This document shows positions 1 to 13,001 of a DNA stretch of 64,000 nt, piece after piece. Positions within the stretch are counted from its first letter, which is position 1. Every line of letters begins with the position of its first letter. The translations under genes were made by a program, and so were the position numbers. Source of the stretch: an uncultured Prevotellaceae bacterium (GTDB lineage: Bacteria > Bacteroidota > Bacteroidia > Bacteroidales > Bacteroidaceae); NCBI GenBank assembly GCA_947174945.1, contig CAMWKZ010000003.1, positions 30,822 through 94,821 on the forward strand, written 5' to 3'. A model generated the notes under the pieces. That model made no database searches. It saw only the letters and a list, made by a program, of their open reading frames with translations, and was not told the origin of the DNA.

Positions 1-5774
<5,774 letters not shown>

Positions 5775-6527
5775 TCAGCGCTTCAGCACGGCGCGGACGA
5801 CGAACCAAGCGTGAAGCAAAAGGGTCTGCACGTAGCCATAATGGCAGGCCATGACGTGGAAACGCTCCATCAGCGAGGCTCGGTGATGCTGTGTGGTATC
5901 GCCGCCCTCCTCAAAGTTGGCCACAACGGTATTGGCATTGACCAGCGCAAGTCCGCGGCGCTCGGCCTCTTTCATAATGCGGATGCACCAGTCGACATCG
6001 GCTGAATGGCGGTATTGCAGGCTGTAGGGAAACTGGCGGGCAATATCCAGACGGGCATAGAACGCCTGATGACACACCAACATACCTTTCTTGAACGAGC
6101 GCCACGTCAGCACCTTGGGTGGACGGTGGCGGCGCAGGCGCAGGAAGCGCCCCTCTCCGTCGGTAATGGCCGTGTCGCCATAGACGACGGCTGCCCCACC
6201 CTCAGCACACGCCACCACCGTCTGGATGGTGTCGTCGGCATAGAGCGAGTCGCCAGCGTTCAGGAACACAACGTAGTCGCCCGTCGCTTTCCTCAATCCT
6301 TTGTTCATTGCGTCATACAGCCCAGCGTCGGGTTCCGACTGTATACTCACCTCATGGGGGCTGTCGGCACGGTATCGGTCGGCTATTTTCAGCGTGTCGT
6401 CCGTTGATGCCCCGTCTATCAGCAGGTGCTCGATGCAGGGGTACGACTGGCTGCGCACACTATCCAGCGTGCGTTGCAGCGTGCGTGCTGCATTGTAGGT
6501 AATGGTAACTATCGAAATCCGTATCAT
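5775..6527 (-). CDS. Glycosyltransferase family 2
   Basis: A 250-residue GT-A fold enzyme. The N-terminus (ISIVTITYNAARTLQRTLDS) is the standard nucleotide-sugar binding strand, LLIDGASTDDT follows at about residue 37, and the metal-binding region reads LNAGDSL near residue 90, where many colanic or capsule GT2 enzymes carry the same form. The C-terminus has a hydrophobic stretch (about 228-248) that may sit on the membrane. It overlaps the upstream GT4 gene by 4 bases, so the two probably act in one polysaccharide or glycolipid assembly. The transferred sugar and the acceptor cannot be read from the sequence. Confidence 0.88.
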   Translation of the reverse strand: MIRISIVTITYNAARTLQRTLDSVRSQSYPCIEHLLIDGASTDDTLKIADRYRADSPHEVSIQSEPDAGLYDAMNKGLRKATGDYVVFLNAGDSLYADDTIQTVVACAEGGAAVVYGDTAITDGEGRFLRLRRHRPPKVLTWRSFKKGMLVCHQAFYARLDIARQFPYSLQYRHSADVDWCIRIMKEAERRGLALVNANTVVANFEEGGDTTQHHRASLMERFHVMACHYGYVQTLLLHAWFVVRAVLKR

Positions 6528-7792
6528 CGCTTCAACTCTTTAGGACGCTTGGCTGCTTCGTAGACTTCCACGTATCGGCTGGCCACGCTCTGCTGCGAAT
6601 AGCAGTGGGCAACCTTGTGCAGGCAGTGCCGTTGCAGGTCGGGATAGTCGGCCTCGCAAAGCACGTAGCGGATGCCGGCAGCCAAGTCGGCAGCATCGCG
6701 GAAGCGAGCCACGTAGCCATTCTGCCGATGGTCGAGCATCTCGGGAATGCCCCCTACCTCGAAACCCACGCACGGCACACCGCAGGCCATCGACTCCATC
6801 AGCGTGTTCGGCAGGTTGTCCTCCAGCGAGGGCAGCACAAAGACATCGGCACTATTGTACACCTCGACGATGCGCTGGGGGTCGCTGACATAGCCCAGCG
6901 GACAGGCTGGCAGCGACAACTGGGCTGCCACGTCCTCGGCATGGCCACCGAGAATGGCCACGACCGTGTTCTGCTGCATCTCGGGATGCTGTTCGGCCAG
7001 CAGCCTGACGGCCTCGACAAAGTAGCTCATGCCCTTGCGAGGGTCGGTGACACGCTGCGACACGAACAGGATAATGCGGCGGTCGGCAGGCAGCCCCAGC
7101 GACTGGCGGGCCTGCTGCTTACTCTCGGGGCGGAACACGTGCGTGTCAATCGCATTGGGAATGCTGGTCACCTGCTGTCCGCGCAGCAAGGCACTCTTGC
7201 GAGCCTCGTCGGCCAGCCACTGGCTGCAAGCCACATACGTGATGTGGCGGTCGCACAGCATACGCTGCTTGCGCTGCCACACCCGACGCGCCAGACCGCT
7301 GCGCCGACTGGGCAACAGCGCACACTGGCGGCACTCGGAGTGGAACTGCTCACAGCCCCGAGCATAGTGGCAGATGGCGGTTGCGGGCCAGATGTCGTGC
7401 ATAGTCCATACCACGGGCTTGCCCGCATCCAGTATCTTGCGGATGCCGTTCAGCGAGAGCATACCCTGATTGACCCAGTGCAGGTGTATGACGTCGGCCT
7501 CCTGAAACTCAGGCAACCGTGTGATGTCCGTACCGCAGTTGGCTATGTCGAGTTCAAACAGGTGCTTGCGACGCAGGTGCAAGTGCAACCAGACGACGAG
7601 CCGTTCCCACAGGAAGTGCCACTGCGCCATGCGCTGACCCGGCAGCGCCACCACCGTCAGCAGCTCCGTCTCCTTGTCGCGCACCAGCATCTTCGCCTTC
7701 ACGCCGTTGTTCTTCAGCGCCTCCATCAGCCGGTTGGCCGCTACGGCAGCCCCGCCCGTGCGCTCGCTCGTGTTCACTATCAGTACTCTCAT
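6524..7792 (-). CDS. Glycosyltransferase family 4 (GT-B fold)
   Basis: The ATG at 7792 is preferred over an in-frame GTG at 7828 because the Rossmann strand (MRVLIVNTSERTGGAAVAAN) begins immediately at that ATG; the product is then 422 residues. The C-terminal half holds the GT4 signature: IILFVSQRVTDPRKG (about 245), then the PSLEDNLPNTLMESMACGVP region with the conserved E-x7-E type motif. The central region, with W-x-MHDIWP and a cysteine cluster (CHYARGCEQFHSECRQC), is typical of WcaC-like colanic-acid transferases and may bind metal. It is translated ahead of the GT2 gene with a 4-base overlap. Donor and acceptor are unknown. Confidence 0.88.
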   Translation of the reverse strand: MRVLIVNTSERTGGAAVAANRLMEALKNNGVKAKMLVRDKETELLTVVALPGQRMAQWHFLWERLVVWLHLHLRRKHLFELDIANCGTDITRLPEFQEADVIHLHWVNQGMLSLNGIRKILDAGKPVVWTMHDIWPATAICHYARGCEQFHSECRQCALLPSRRSGLARRVWQRKQRMLCDRHITYVACSQWLADEARKSALLRGQQVTSIPNAIDTHVFRPESKQQARQSLGLPADRRIILFVSQRVTDPRKGMSYFVEAVRLLAEQHPEMQQNTVVAILGGHAEDVAAQLSLPACPLGYVSDPQRIVEVYNSADVFVLPSLEDNLPNTLMESMACGVPCVGFEVGGIPEMLDHRQNGYVARFRDAADLAAGIRYVLCEADYPDLQRHCLHKVAHCYSQQSVASRYVEVYEAAKRPKELKR

Positions 7793-7857
7793 CGGTCTTT
7801 CCGTCCGTTCCTTTCGTTTACTCCCCACAAAGTCAGCATACTTCTACGGCACAAACA

Positions 7858-8844
7858 TCATCCCATTGGTTCACTGGCGTATGCAGCGAGTCGCTCCTGA
7901 GGCTCCCATCCTTCAAAGTCAATTTCCAGATTTCTTGTCATGTGGGGCTGAGCCAGATAATTATTAATGGCATTTCCCACAAACTTAGCAAGATTCACAG
8001 GTACGGCATTACCTATCATTTGCTCCACGTCTGTTTTACTGCCAATAAATTGATAAGTGCGTGGAAAAGTCTGGATATAACTACGTTCTAACGTTGTTAA
8101 TGGTCTAATCCCTTCCTTTGACTTTATAGGGTCGTTTGCATGTATTTTATAACCAACTGGCATCGGACGGTTTACGCCTCTAACCGTAGGACTTGGTTCA
8201 TCTATACTGAAGATGCCCCGACGCACATAACTACGAGGATGCCGATAGTAAAATTCAATCCCAAGAGAATTTCCAAAATAGTCACGCATAGTCATAGGAA
8301 ATGCCGACAAGCCACTATTAATAAACGGACTCATAAAACCATCCATTTCATGCAATTTACCTATAAGGAAAAAACGCTTGCGTTTCTGGGGCACTTCGCA
8401 ATAACTTGCGTCAAGGACATGTTGTGATAACCCATATCCCGCTTTCTTGAGAATCTCTTTTGCATCAATCAGCTTTTGTGTCTTCACAATACGTGCTACA
8501 TTTTCCATTACGAACCATTTAGGCCGAACATTACTTATAATTTCTGCGTAGTGAACCGTCAAATCACCACGCCCTCCATCTTCATCTCTTTTCCCTGCTG
8601 ACGAGAAGTCCTGGCATGGCGGACCACCTATAATCATATCTGGGTTTAACAAGTCTATTGCAATAGAACTGCCTTGGACATCACTTAAATCCATATTTTT
8701 TACTGAGTGACGGAAATTGGCACGATAGACATTCAGAGCTGCCTCCCATTTATCATAAGCAGCAACAATCTCAAAGCCTGCTTCCTGAAAACCTAAGCTC
8801 ATACCGCCACAACCACAAAACAAATCAACAACTCTCATTATCAA
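7858..8844 (-). CDS. DNA (cytosine-5) methyltransferase, partner of HindVP-like endonuclease
   Basis: A 328-residue C5 methylase. Motif I is DLFCGCGGMSLGF at residues 7-19, the catalytic Cys77 lies in GGPPCQDFSSAGKR, motif VI is ENVARI at about 116, motif VIII is in the QKRKRFFLIG stretch, and motif X is near GNAVPVNLAKFVG. Its start overlaps the stop of the upstream endonuclease gene by ATGA, so restriction and modification are translated together with the endonuclease first. An alternative start two codons in (MRVVDL) is possible. Base composition is clearly more AT-rich than the glycosyltransferase genes that follow, which suggests horizontal acquisition. If the partner is a true HindVP relative, the methylated sequence would be GRCGYC (inference from family knowledge). 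Confidence 0.93.
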   Translation of the reverse strand: MIMRVVDLFCGCGGMSLGFQEAGFEIVAAYDKWEAALNVYRANFRHSVKNMDLSDVQGSSIAIDLLNPDMIIGGPPCQDFSSAGKRDEDGGRGDLTVHYAEIISNVRPKWFVMENVARIVKTQKLIDAKEILKKAGYGLSQHVLDASYCEVPQKRKRFFLIGKLHEMDGFMSPFINSGLSAFPMTMRDYFGNSLGIEFYYRHPRSYVRRGIFSIDEPSPTVRGVNRPMPVGYKIHANDPIKSKEGIRPLTTLERSYIQTFPRTYQFIGSKTDVEQMIGNAVPVNLAKFVGNAINNYLAQPHMTRNLEIDFEGWEPQERLAAYASEPMG

Positions 8845-9944
8845 AAAAGTTCAGGGTGACTCACAATAAATGCATCAAATCTTCTCTCTGGGCTTAATAG
8901 TTTCTGACCATCACCTAATATGATATTCTTAATTTCATATTTTGACACTCTTGGCTTAGTCAGCTCTTTACAGCGCATCATGGGGTTCGTCAACTTTCCG
9001 CTGATTGAAAATGCCTTGTCGGTCTTATATTTATATGCCAGAGCATTTACTATATCTGTATAATTAAACTTACCAAACAAGGTAAAATCCCATAGCATTT
9101 TATAAAGCCATATTATAGTGCGTTGATTTCGGGATATATCATCCACAAGGTTATTTTCCCTCAAACACATCTGTATGACCGAAAGATTCGACCACACAAA
9201 CACGTCAAGGCAATCGTCTGCAAAATCCTTAAGTTTCCTATCAGTCTTCCATATTGGCTGTATGATTAAAGGTACTTGCCTTCGGGTAACGTCCGAAGAC
9301 ACATTAAGTATCGCTTCCCTGATAGCCTCATAATGAGGTTGTACTTGACGAATTTCTCCCCAATTCTTTATCTCCTCACCAATAGTGTTGAGTATATCAT
9401 GCAGTTTGCTTCTGCCCTTTGCTGTATCATAGCACGCACATATACTACATGCAAGGAAAAGGATTGTTGGTGAGCGGACAACTATTTCACTTCCATATTC
9501 AGCATCAGACAAATCTTTCGTAGTAATATCAGGGAGGGTTGTCAACTTAACTTCCAAACCACTTACCGCCTTTTCAATAGAACGATTAAACATTACTAAA
9601 TCTATCTTCTCCTTATTATCAGCAGAAGTATAATATTGCTCATAAGGGAAGAAACCTGACTCGTAAGCATAAAAAGCATCTTCGCTTAATGGGTCAACTC
9701 TTAAGAGAGAGGGGGCATCAATATACTTATGAACTATCTCGTTTTGCTTATTTGTACACAAATAGACGGGACTGACACCCTTGCTCCCCATATAAGCAAC
9801 CAAGGAGGCAGGAAAAGAACTATTAAACTGGTTCTTACCCCATGAGTCTTCATATCGATAGTCACGACTTGAGTATTTTTGTCCAAACAAACCGGGAGAG
9901 ATTCCTTCTGCCGTGACGATTATTTCCTTATTCTTCTTTGCCAT
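8841..9944 (-). CDS. Type II restriction endonuclease, HindVP-like family
   Basis: A 367-residue protein whose N-terminus (GLFGQKYSSRDY, then WGKNQFNSSFPASL) matches my memory of the HindVP restriction endonuclease family (GRCGYC cutters). A PD-(D/E)XK-like core is visible: Asp115 in KIDLVMFN and Glu131-Val-Lys133 in GLEVKLTTLPD. It precedes and overlaps the C5 methylase by 4 bases. A -7 element (caaaggta on the plus strand) lies about 65 bases upstream of the ATG. No controller (C) protein gene is visible, so how methylation leads restriction at establishment is unclear. The endonuclease role is strong from context and core motif; the recognition site is an inference. Confidence 0.82.
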   Translation of the reverse strand: MAKKNKEIIVTAEGISPGLFGQKYSSRDYRYEDSWGKNQFNSSFPASLVAYMGSKGVSPVYLCTNKQNEIVHKYIDAPSLLRVDPLSEDAFYAYESGFFPYEQYYTSADNKEKIDLVMFNRSIEKAVSGLEVKLTTLPDITTKDLSDAEYGSEIVVRSPTILFLACSICACYDTAKGRSKLHDILNTIGEEIKNWGEIRQVQPHYEAIREAILNVSSDVTRRQVPLIIQPIWKTDRKLKDFADDCLDVFVWSNLSVIQMCLRENNLVDDISRNQRTIIWLYKMLWDFTLFGKFNYTDIVNALAYKYKTDKAFSISGKLTNPMMRCKELTKPRVSKYEIKNIILGDGQKLLSPERRFDAFIVSHPELF

Positions 9945-10008
9945 TAATGCTTTTTGTTATTCTTCAATTAAAGTTCTTCTTACACAAGATTTCCATCTGA
10001 ACTGACCA

Positions 10009-10016
10009 CAAAGGTA
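10009..10016 (-). promoter_or_regulatory. Bacteroidetes -7 element for the RM operon
   Basis: On the minus strand the sequence reads TACCTTTG, matching the TAnnTTTG consensus of the primary Bacteroidetes sigma factor. It sits about 65 bases before the endonuclease ATG at 9944, leaving a leader of roughly 58 nucleotides. Confidence 0.65.
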
Positions 10017-10095
10017 CGAATTTATTTTGAGAACAACCACAAAAGCAGTTGAAAAATACCAAAGGAGATAACTTTCAACCTCATGAAAAAGAGGA

Positions 10096-10359
10096 ATGGA
10101 GCGGGCGCTCCAGTCATTGAGGGCGACCGCTCGAATGATTAAGGGCGGCCGCCCTTAATCATGAGGCCGTCCGCTCTGCAACCAGCCGGAACGGCTGCAT
10201 ACCCCGTCCGCAACGGCTCGGCACCCCGTGCCGAGTGCCTGTTTACCCCTCCTACAGCGGCTCCGCACAACGTCTCGAGCCTATCGGCACGATGCAAGAC
10301 CTATGTCGGGGCACGGTGGGCACCGACATCCGGCACGCAACCCACCCAATCGGAGCATC
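10096..10359. repeat. 22-bp-phased degenerate repeat array (12 units), between RM operon and guaD
   Basis: Cutting the sequence every 22 bases from 10096 gives twelve units that align in phase, the first eight most clearly. Units 1-4 carry a central dyad (GAGCGGGCGCTC, AAGGGCGGCCGCCCTT and similar). Units 5-7 end in ACCCC and carry GCCGGAACGGC, CCGCAACGG or GTGCCGAG cores. Units diverge strongly in sequence while the 22-base step is kept. The array fills most of the 481-bp gap 9945-10425; the rest of that gap holds the RM promoter (10009-10016) and the guaD promoter (10398-10405). No convincing open reading frame covers it. Its GTGCCGAG words relate it to the arrays at 25412 and 38941. Confidence 0.75.
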
Positions 10360-10397
10360 TTTCGCGCCAAACATTTGGACACGCCAAAATTTATCCG

Positions 10398-10405
10398 TAC
10401 ATTTG
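10398..10405 (+). promoter_or_regulatory. -7 element for guaD
   Basis: TACATTTG matches TAnnTTTG. The guaD ATG follows at 10426, giving a leader of about 15 nucleotides. The element sits just after the end of the 22-bp repeat array, so the array lies in the upstream promoter region. Confidence 0.6.
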
Positions 10406-10425
10406 CAGCATCAAGTATATAACGT

Positions 10426-10893
10426 ATGGAGAAAAGGGATTTTATGATGAGAGCCATCGAGCTTTCAGAGCATAGTGTAAGAGACGGAGGCGGCCCGTTT
10501 GGCGCCGTCGTAGTGAAGAACGGTGAAATCGTGGCCGAGGCATCCAACAGCGTGACCATCGAGAACGACCCGACGGCCCACGCCGAGGTGACGGCCATAC
10601 GCAGGGCTACGAAGAGGCTGGGCACTTACGACCTGACGGGCTGCGAAATATACACGTCGTGCGAGCCGTGCCCCATGTGTCTGGGTGCCATCTACTGGGC
10701 GCACTTAGACAAGGTTTACTATGCCAACGACCGCAAGGATGCCGCCCGGATTGGCTTCGACGACGACTTTATCTATCAGGAACTGGAGCTGCAGCCCCAG
10801 TACCGAAAGAAGCCCAGCGAAATACTCATGCAGGCGGAAGCCCGCCGCGCCTTTGACCTGTGGATGCAGAAGACGGACAAGACGGAGTATTAG
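10426..10893 (+). CDS. guaD: Guanine deaminase (CMP/dCMP deaminase fold)
   Basis: A 155-residue protein of the same length as the Bacillus-type guanine deaminase, which hydrolyses guanine to xanthine and ammonia in purine salvage. The zinc site is complete: HAE at about residues 52-54 (PTAHAEVTAIRRA) and PCPMC at about 82-86 (TSCEPCPMCLGAIYW). The SCEPCPMCLGAIYWA block and the C-terminal FDLWMQ tail favour GuaD over the tRNA adenosine deaminase TadA, whose motif and C-terminus differ. It appears to be a single-gene transcript with its own -7 element, and an inverted repeat follows the stop codon. Confidence 0.85.
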   Translation: MEKRDFMMRAIELSEHSVRDGGGPFGAVVVKNGEIVAEASNSVTIENDPTAHAEVTAIRRATKRLGTYDLTGCEIYTSCEPCPMCLGAIYWAHLDKVYYANDRKDAARIGFDDDFIYQELELQPQYRKKPSEILMQAEARRAFDLWMQKTDKTEY

Positions 10894-10894
10894 A

Positions 10895-10917
10895 GCGCAA
10901 ACGCGCGTTGTTTGCGC
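10895..10917 (+). terminator. Inverted repeat after guaD, possible weak terminator
   Basis: GCGCAAAC and GTTTGCGC form an 8-bp perfect stem around a 7-base loop, starting one base after the guaD stop codon. There is no U-run after the stem, so termination by this hairpin alone is uncertain. Confidence 0.4.
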
Positions 10918-10979
10918 ACACAGCACGTTGACCTAAGTCAAGAACAAAGCACTTTGCCGACTAAAAACTCGAAAACTAC

Positions 10980-11009
10980 TTGCAGGAAACAAAAAACGCC
11001 GTAACTTTG
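10980..11009 (+). promoter_or_regulatory. Promoter of the structured RNA candidate
   Basis: TTG at 10980-10982, a 19-base spacer and TAACTTTG at 11002-11009 match the Bacteroidetes -33/-7 promoter layout. No start codon with a real reading frame follows on this strand, so the transcript appears to be non-coding. Confidence 0.75.
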
Positions 11010-11014
11010 CATCG

Positions 11015-11345
11015 TCAAACAAAGACATGCCGACATCGGGTCGGCCGTGGCTGAGAGCAGCCACACTCAATAGGATTATAGATTGTTTTAGGTTAGTAGT
11101 AATATTTATAGTTTTAGGTTTTTAGTTATTGGTAAAAAGAAAGTTTTAAATGTGTGGAAACAGTGACCGCCGTGAGGCGCTCATAACTTTCTTTTCATTA
11201 GACAAGGATAATATTACTTACATATCCTGCTCGCACAGGGCAGGCCCTCCGGCCTAAGAAGCCGGACTCATTTCTTGCAACAAGGATTTTTAGTTTAACA
11301 TAGGCTTTCAGGTGCCGCTGCTCGTTGATGAGTAGCGGCATTTTT
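11015..11345 (+). ncRNA. Free-standing structured RNA candidate, about 330 nt, rod-shaped
   Basis: It lies in the 465-bp gap 10894-11358 between convergent genes and has its own promoter and intrinsic terminator. Two hairpins open it: GCCGAC/GTCGGC and GTGGCTG/CAGCCAC. A long nested rod follows: AGTAATATT (11098-11106) with AATATTACT (11210-11218), AAAAGAAAGTT (11135-11145) with AACTTTCTTTT (11185-11195), and an inner CGCC-GTGA-GGCG hairpin with a GNRA loop (11168-11179). CCTGC/GCAGG and CCGGC/GCCGG hairpins come next, then the terminator. Signature words of tmRNA, RNase P and SRP RNA are absent. A long rod with internal bubbles would suit a 6S-type RNA or the Bacteroidales-1 class, but I cannot assign it from memory. 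Promoter and nested helices are seen; function is unknown. Confidence 0.7.
11313..11345 (+). terminator. Intrinsic terminator of the structured RNA
   Basis: GCCGCTGCTC and GAGTAGCGGC form a 10-bp stem with one G-U pair around a short loop, followed directly by ATTTTT. It lies 13 bases before the ispF stop on the opposite strand. Confidence 0.8.
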
Positions 11346-11358
11346 CATGCCTTGTGCC

Positions 11359-11832
11359 CTATCTTTCGAGCAGCACCACGGCGTAGGCCGATATGCCCTC
11401 CTGCCGTCCCGTGAAGCCTAACTTCTCCGTGGTCGTAGCCTTGATGGAGATGTTGTCAGCGTCCGTCCCAATCACCTCGGCCATGCACTGCTGCATAGCG
11501 GGCACGTGGGGGTTGAGCTTAGGTCGCTCGGCGCACACCGTTGCGTCGATGTTCACCAGCCGGTAGCCCTTCGTAGCCACCAGCTCGATGGTCTTCCGCA
11601 GGATAATCTTGCTGTCCATCCCCTCCGTTTCCGCTGCCGTATCAGGGAAGTGATAGCCTATATCACGCATATTGGCCGCCCCCAGAATAGCGTCGCAGAC
11701 GGCATGAAGCAGCACGTCGGCATCGCTATGGCCCAGCAGGCCTAACTCATGTTCAATCTTAATACCGCCAAGCCACAAGTCGCGACCGGCTACCAACTGG
11801 TGGACGTCATAGCCCATTCCTACTCTCATCAT
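11359..11832 (-). CDS. ispF: 2-C-methyl-D-erythritol 2,4-cyclodiphosphate synthase
   Basis: A 157-residue protein of standard IspF length, the fifth enzyme of the non-mevalonate isoprenoid pathway. It cyclises CDP-methylerythritol 2-phosphate to the cyclodiphosphate with release of CMP, in the cytosol. The metal ligands are visible in GMGYDVHQL (Asp and His near residues 9-11) and in LLGHSDADVLLHAVCDAILG (His near 41). The CDP-binding ATTTEKLGFTGR block is present near the C-terminus. The start overlaps the porV stop by ATGA, so it is the last gene of the FAH-porU-porV-ispF operon; a functional link with secretion is not apparent. Confidence 0.96.
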   Translation of the reverse strand: MMRVGMGYDVHQLVAGRDLWLGGIKIEHELGLLGHSDADVLLHAVCDAILGAANMRDIGYHFPDTAAETEGMDSKIILRKTIELVATKGYRLVNIDATVCAERPKLNPHVPAMQQCMAEVIGTDADNISIKATTTEKLGFTGRQEGISAYAVVLLER

Positions 11833-12992
11833 CTCTTAAACAAGTCTTTAAGGCCATCCATATCGAAGGCAAGGGTGAAACGAAGTGTCTGGTCGAGCGG
11901 GTTCGTCTTGGTCGTTGCAATCACGTAACCCACATCCAGCGAGAAAACATTCATGTGGAAGCCACCGCCCACGGTAAAGTAGCGCATATTGCCCTTATTC
12001 TCCGACTGGTGGCGATAGCCAGCGCGCAACGAGAACTGGTCGTGGTAGACATACTCGGCACCCACGCTCCACTGTATCTCCTGCAACTCCTCCTTAAATC
12101 CGCCCGGAGCATCGTGGAAGCTCTTAAAGATGGCGGGGATGGCTCCCAGCTCGTCATACTCCTTGATAACCCGCTGTTCATAATCCTCCGTCGTCTCCCC
12201 GTCGTTCTGCTTGGGTATGGTCGGCACCAGCAACTTATTGGCATCGGCGGAAATCGTAAAGCGGTTGTACTCGTCGACGGGCACCATCAGCGAGGCACCA
12301 ATGCGCAGGTTGGCAGGCAGGAAGTTTGCCTTGTCGTCGCCAAAGTACGTTATCTTACTACCCACATTCGATATGTTCATACCCAGTCCTAACTGGCACT
12401 CACGCTGTCCGATGTTGATGTAGTTGTTGTAATAGCACGCCAAGTCGGCAGCGAAAGCCGATGCCGGACTGGCATCCTCCGTATAGTCATAGCGCAGGTC
12501 ACTGTACAGCCAGCGGATGACGGCGGCGATGGAGAACTTCTCACTCAGCATCAGCGAGGCACCTACATCAAGCGACATCTCGTAAGGGTTCACCGTCATG
12601 GCATCGTCAGAGTTGGCCGTCATCACCTCGCCCAACGAGAAGTAGCGCAGCGAACCGCTGATGGCCGCATAGTCGCCGATGCGGTAATAACCAGCCAGAT
12701 AGGCCATGTCAATGTCGTTTACTATCTGTCGCAGCCACGGGGTGTAGTTCAGTGCCACACCAGCACGGCTGATGCAGAACGGATACTTGGCGGGATTCCA
12801 GTACTGCGAGTTGACATCGGGGTCGGTGGCCACGCCCACGTCACCCATACCAGCCGAGCGGGCATCGGGGGCAATCGTCTGCGAAATGACCGCGTGGTCA
12901 ATCGGGTTAAACTGGCTCTTTGCGTCCTGCGCATGGGCCGACAGCCCCATCACCAGACACATGGCCGTTGTCAGTATTCTAATTGTCTTCAT
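11829..12992 (-). CDS. porV: Type IX secretion system outer-membrane protein PorV (LptO)
   Basis: A 387-residue beta-barrel protein with a signal peptide ending near SAHAQ. The N-terminal IAPDARSAGMGDVGVAT and SQYWNPAKYPF blocks are strong PorV signatures, and the family is related to FadL/PorV barrels. PorV shuttles cargo from the SprA translocon to the PorU sortase complex in the outer membrane. It follows porU with a 9-bp gap and overlaps ispF by 4 bp. The porU-porV gene pair is the usual Bacteroidetes order, which supports both calls. Confidence 0.95.
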   Translation of the reverse strand: MKTIRILTTAMCLVMGLSAHAQDAKSQFNPIDHAVISQTIAPDARSAGMGDVGVATDPDVNSQYWNPAKYPFCISRAGVALNYTPWLRQIVNDIDMAYLAGYYRIGDYAAISGSLRYFSLGEVMTANSDDAMTVNPYEMSLDVGASLMLSEKFSIAAVIRWLYSDLRYDYTEDASPASAFAADLACYYNNYINIGQRECQLGLGMNISNVGSKITYFGDDKANFLPANLRIGASLMVPVDEYNRFTISADANKLLVPTIPKQNDGETTEDYEQRVIKEYDELGAIPAIFKSFHDAPGGFKEELQEIQWSVGAEYVYHDQFSLRAGYRHQSENKGNMRYFTVGGGFHMNVFSLDVGYVIATTKTNPLDQTLRFTLAFDMDGLKDLFKR

Positions 12993-13001
12993 AATCCTGT
13001 T

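Noticed and set aside
7793..7828. GTG start for the GT4 gene twelve codons upstream
   Set aside because: The Rossmann strand begins at the ATG at 7792; the extra residues are charged and not family-like.
10161..10475. Small protein-coding gene over the 10096-10359 array and guaD start
   Set aside because: The frame runs through repeat units and ends inside guaD; composition is that of the array and no domain is seen.
11020..11080. TPP riboswitch, because of a CTGAGA word
   Set aside because: The CTGATCTGGATAATGCC-type core is missing and no thiamin gene follows; CTGAGA is just the loop of the GTGGCTG/CAGCCAC hairpin.
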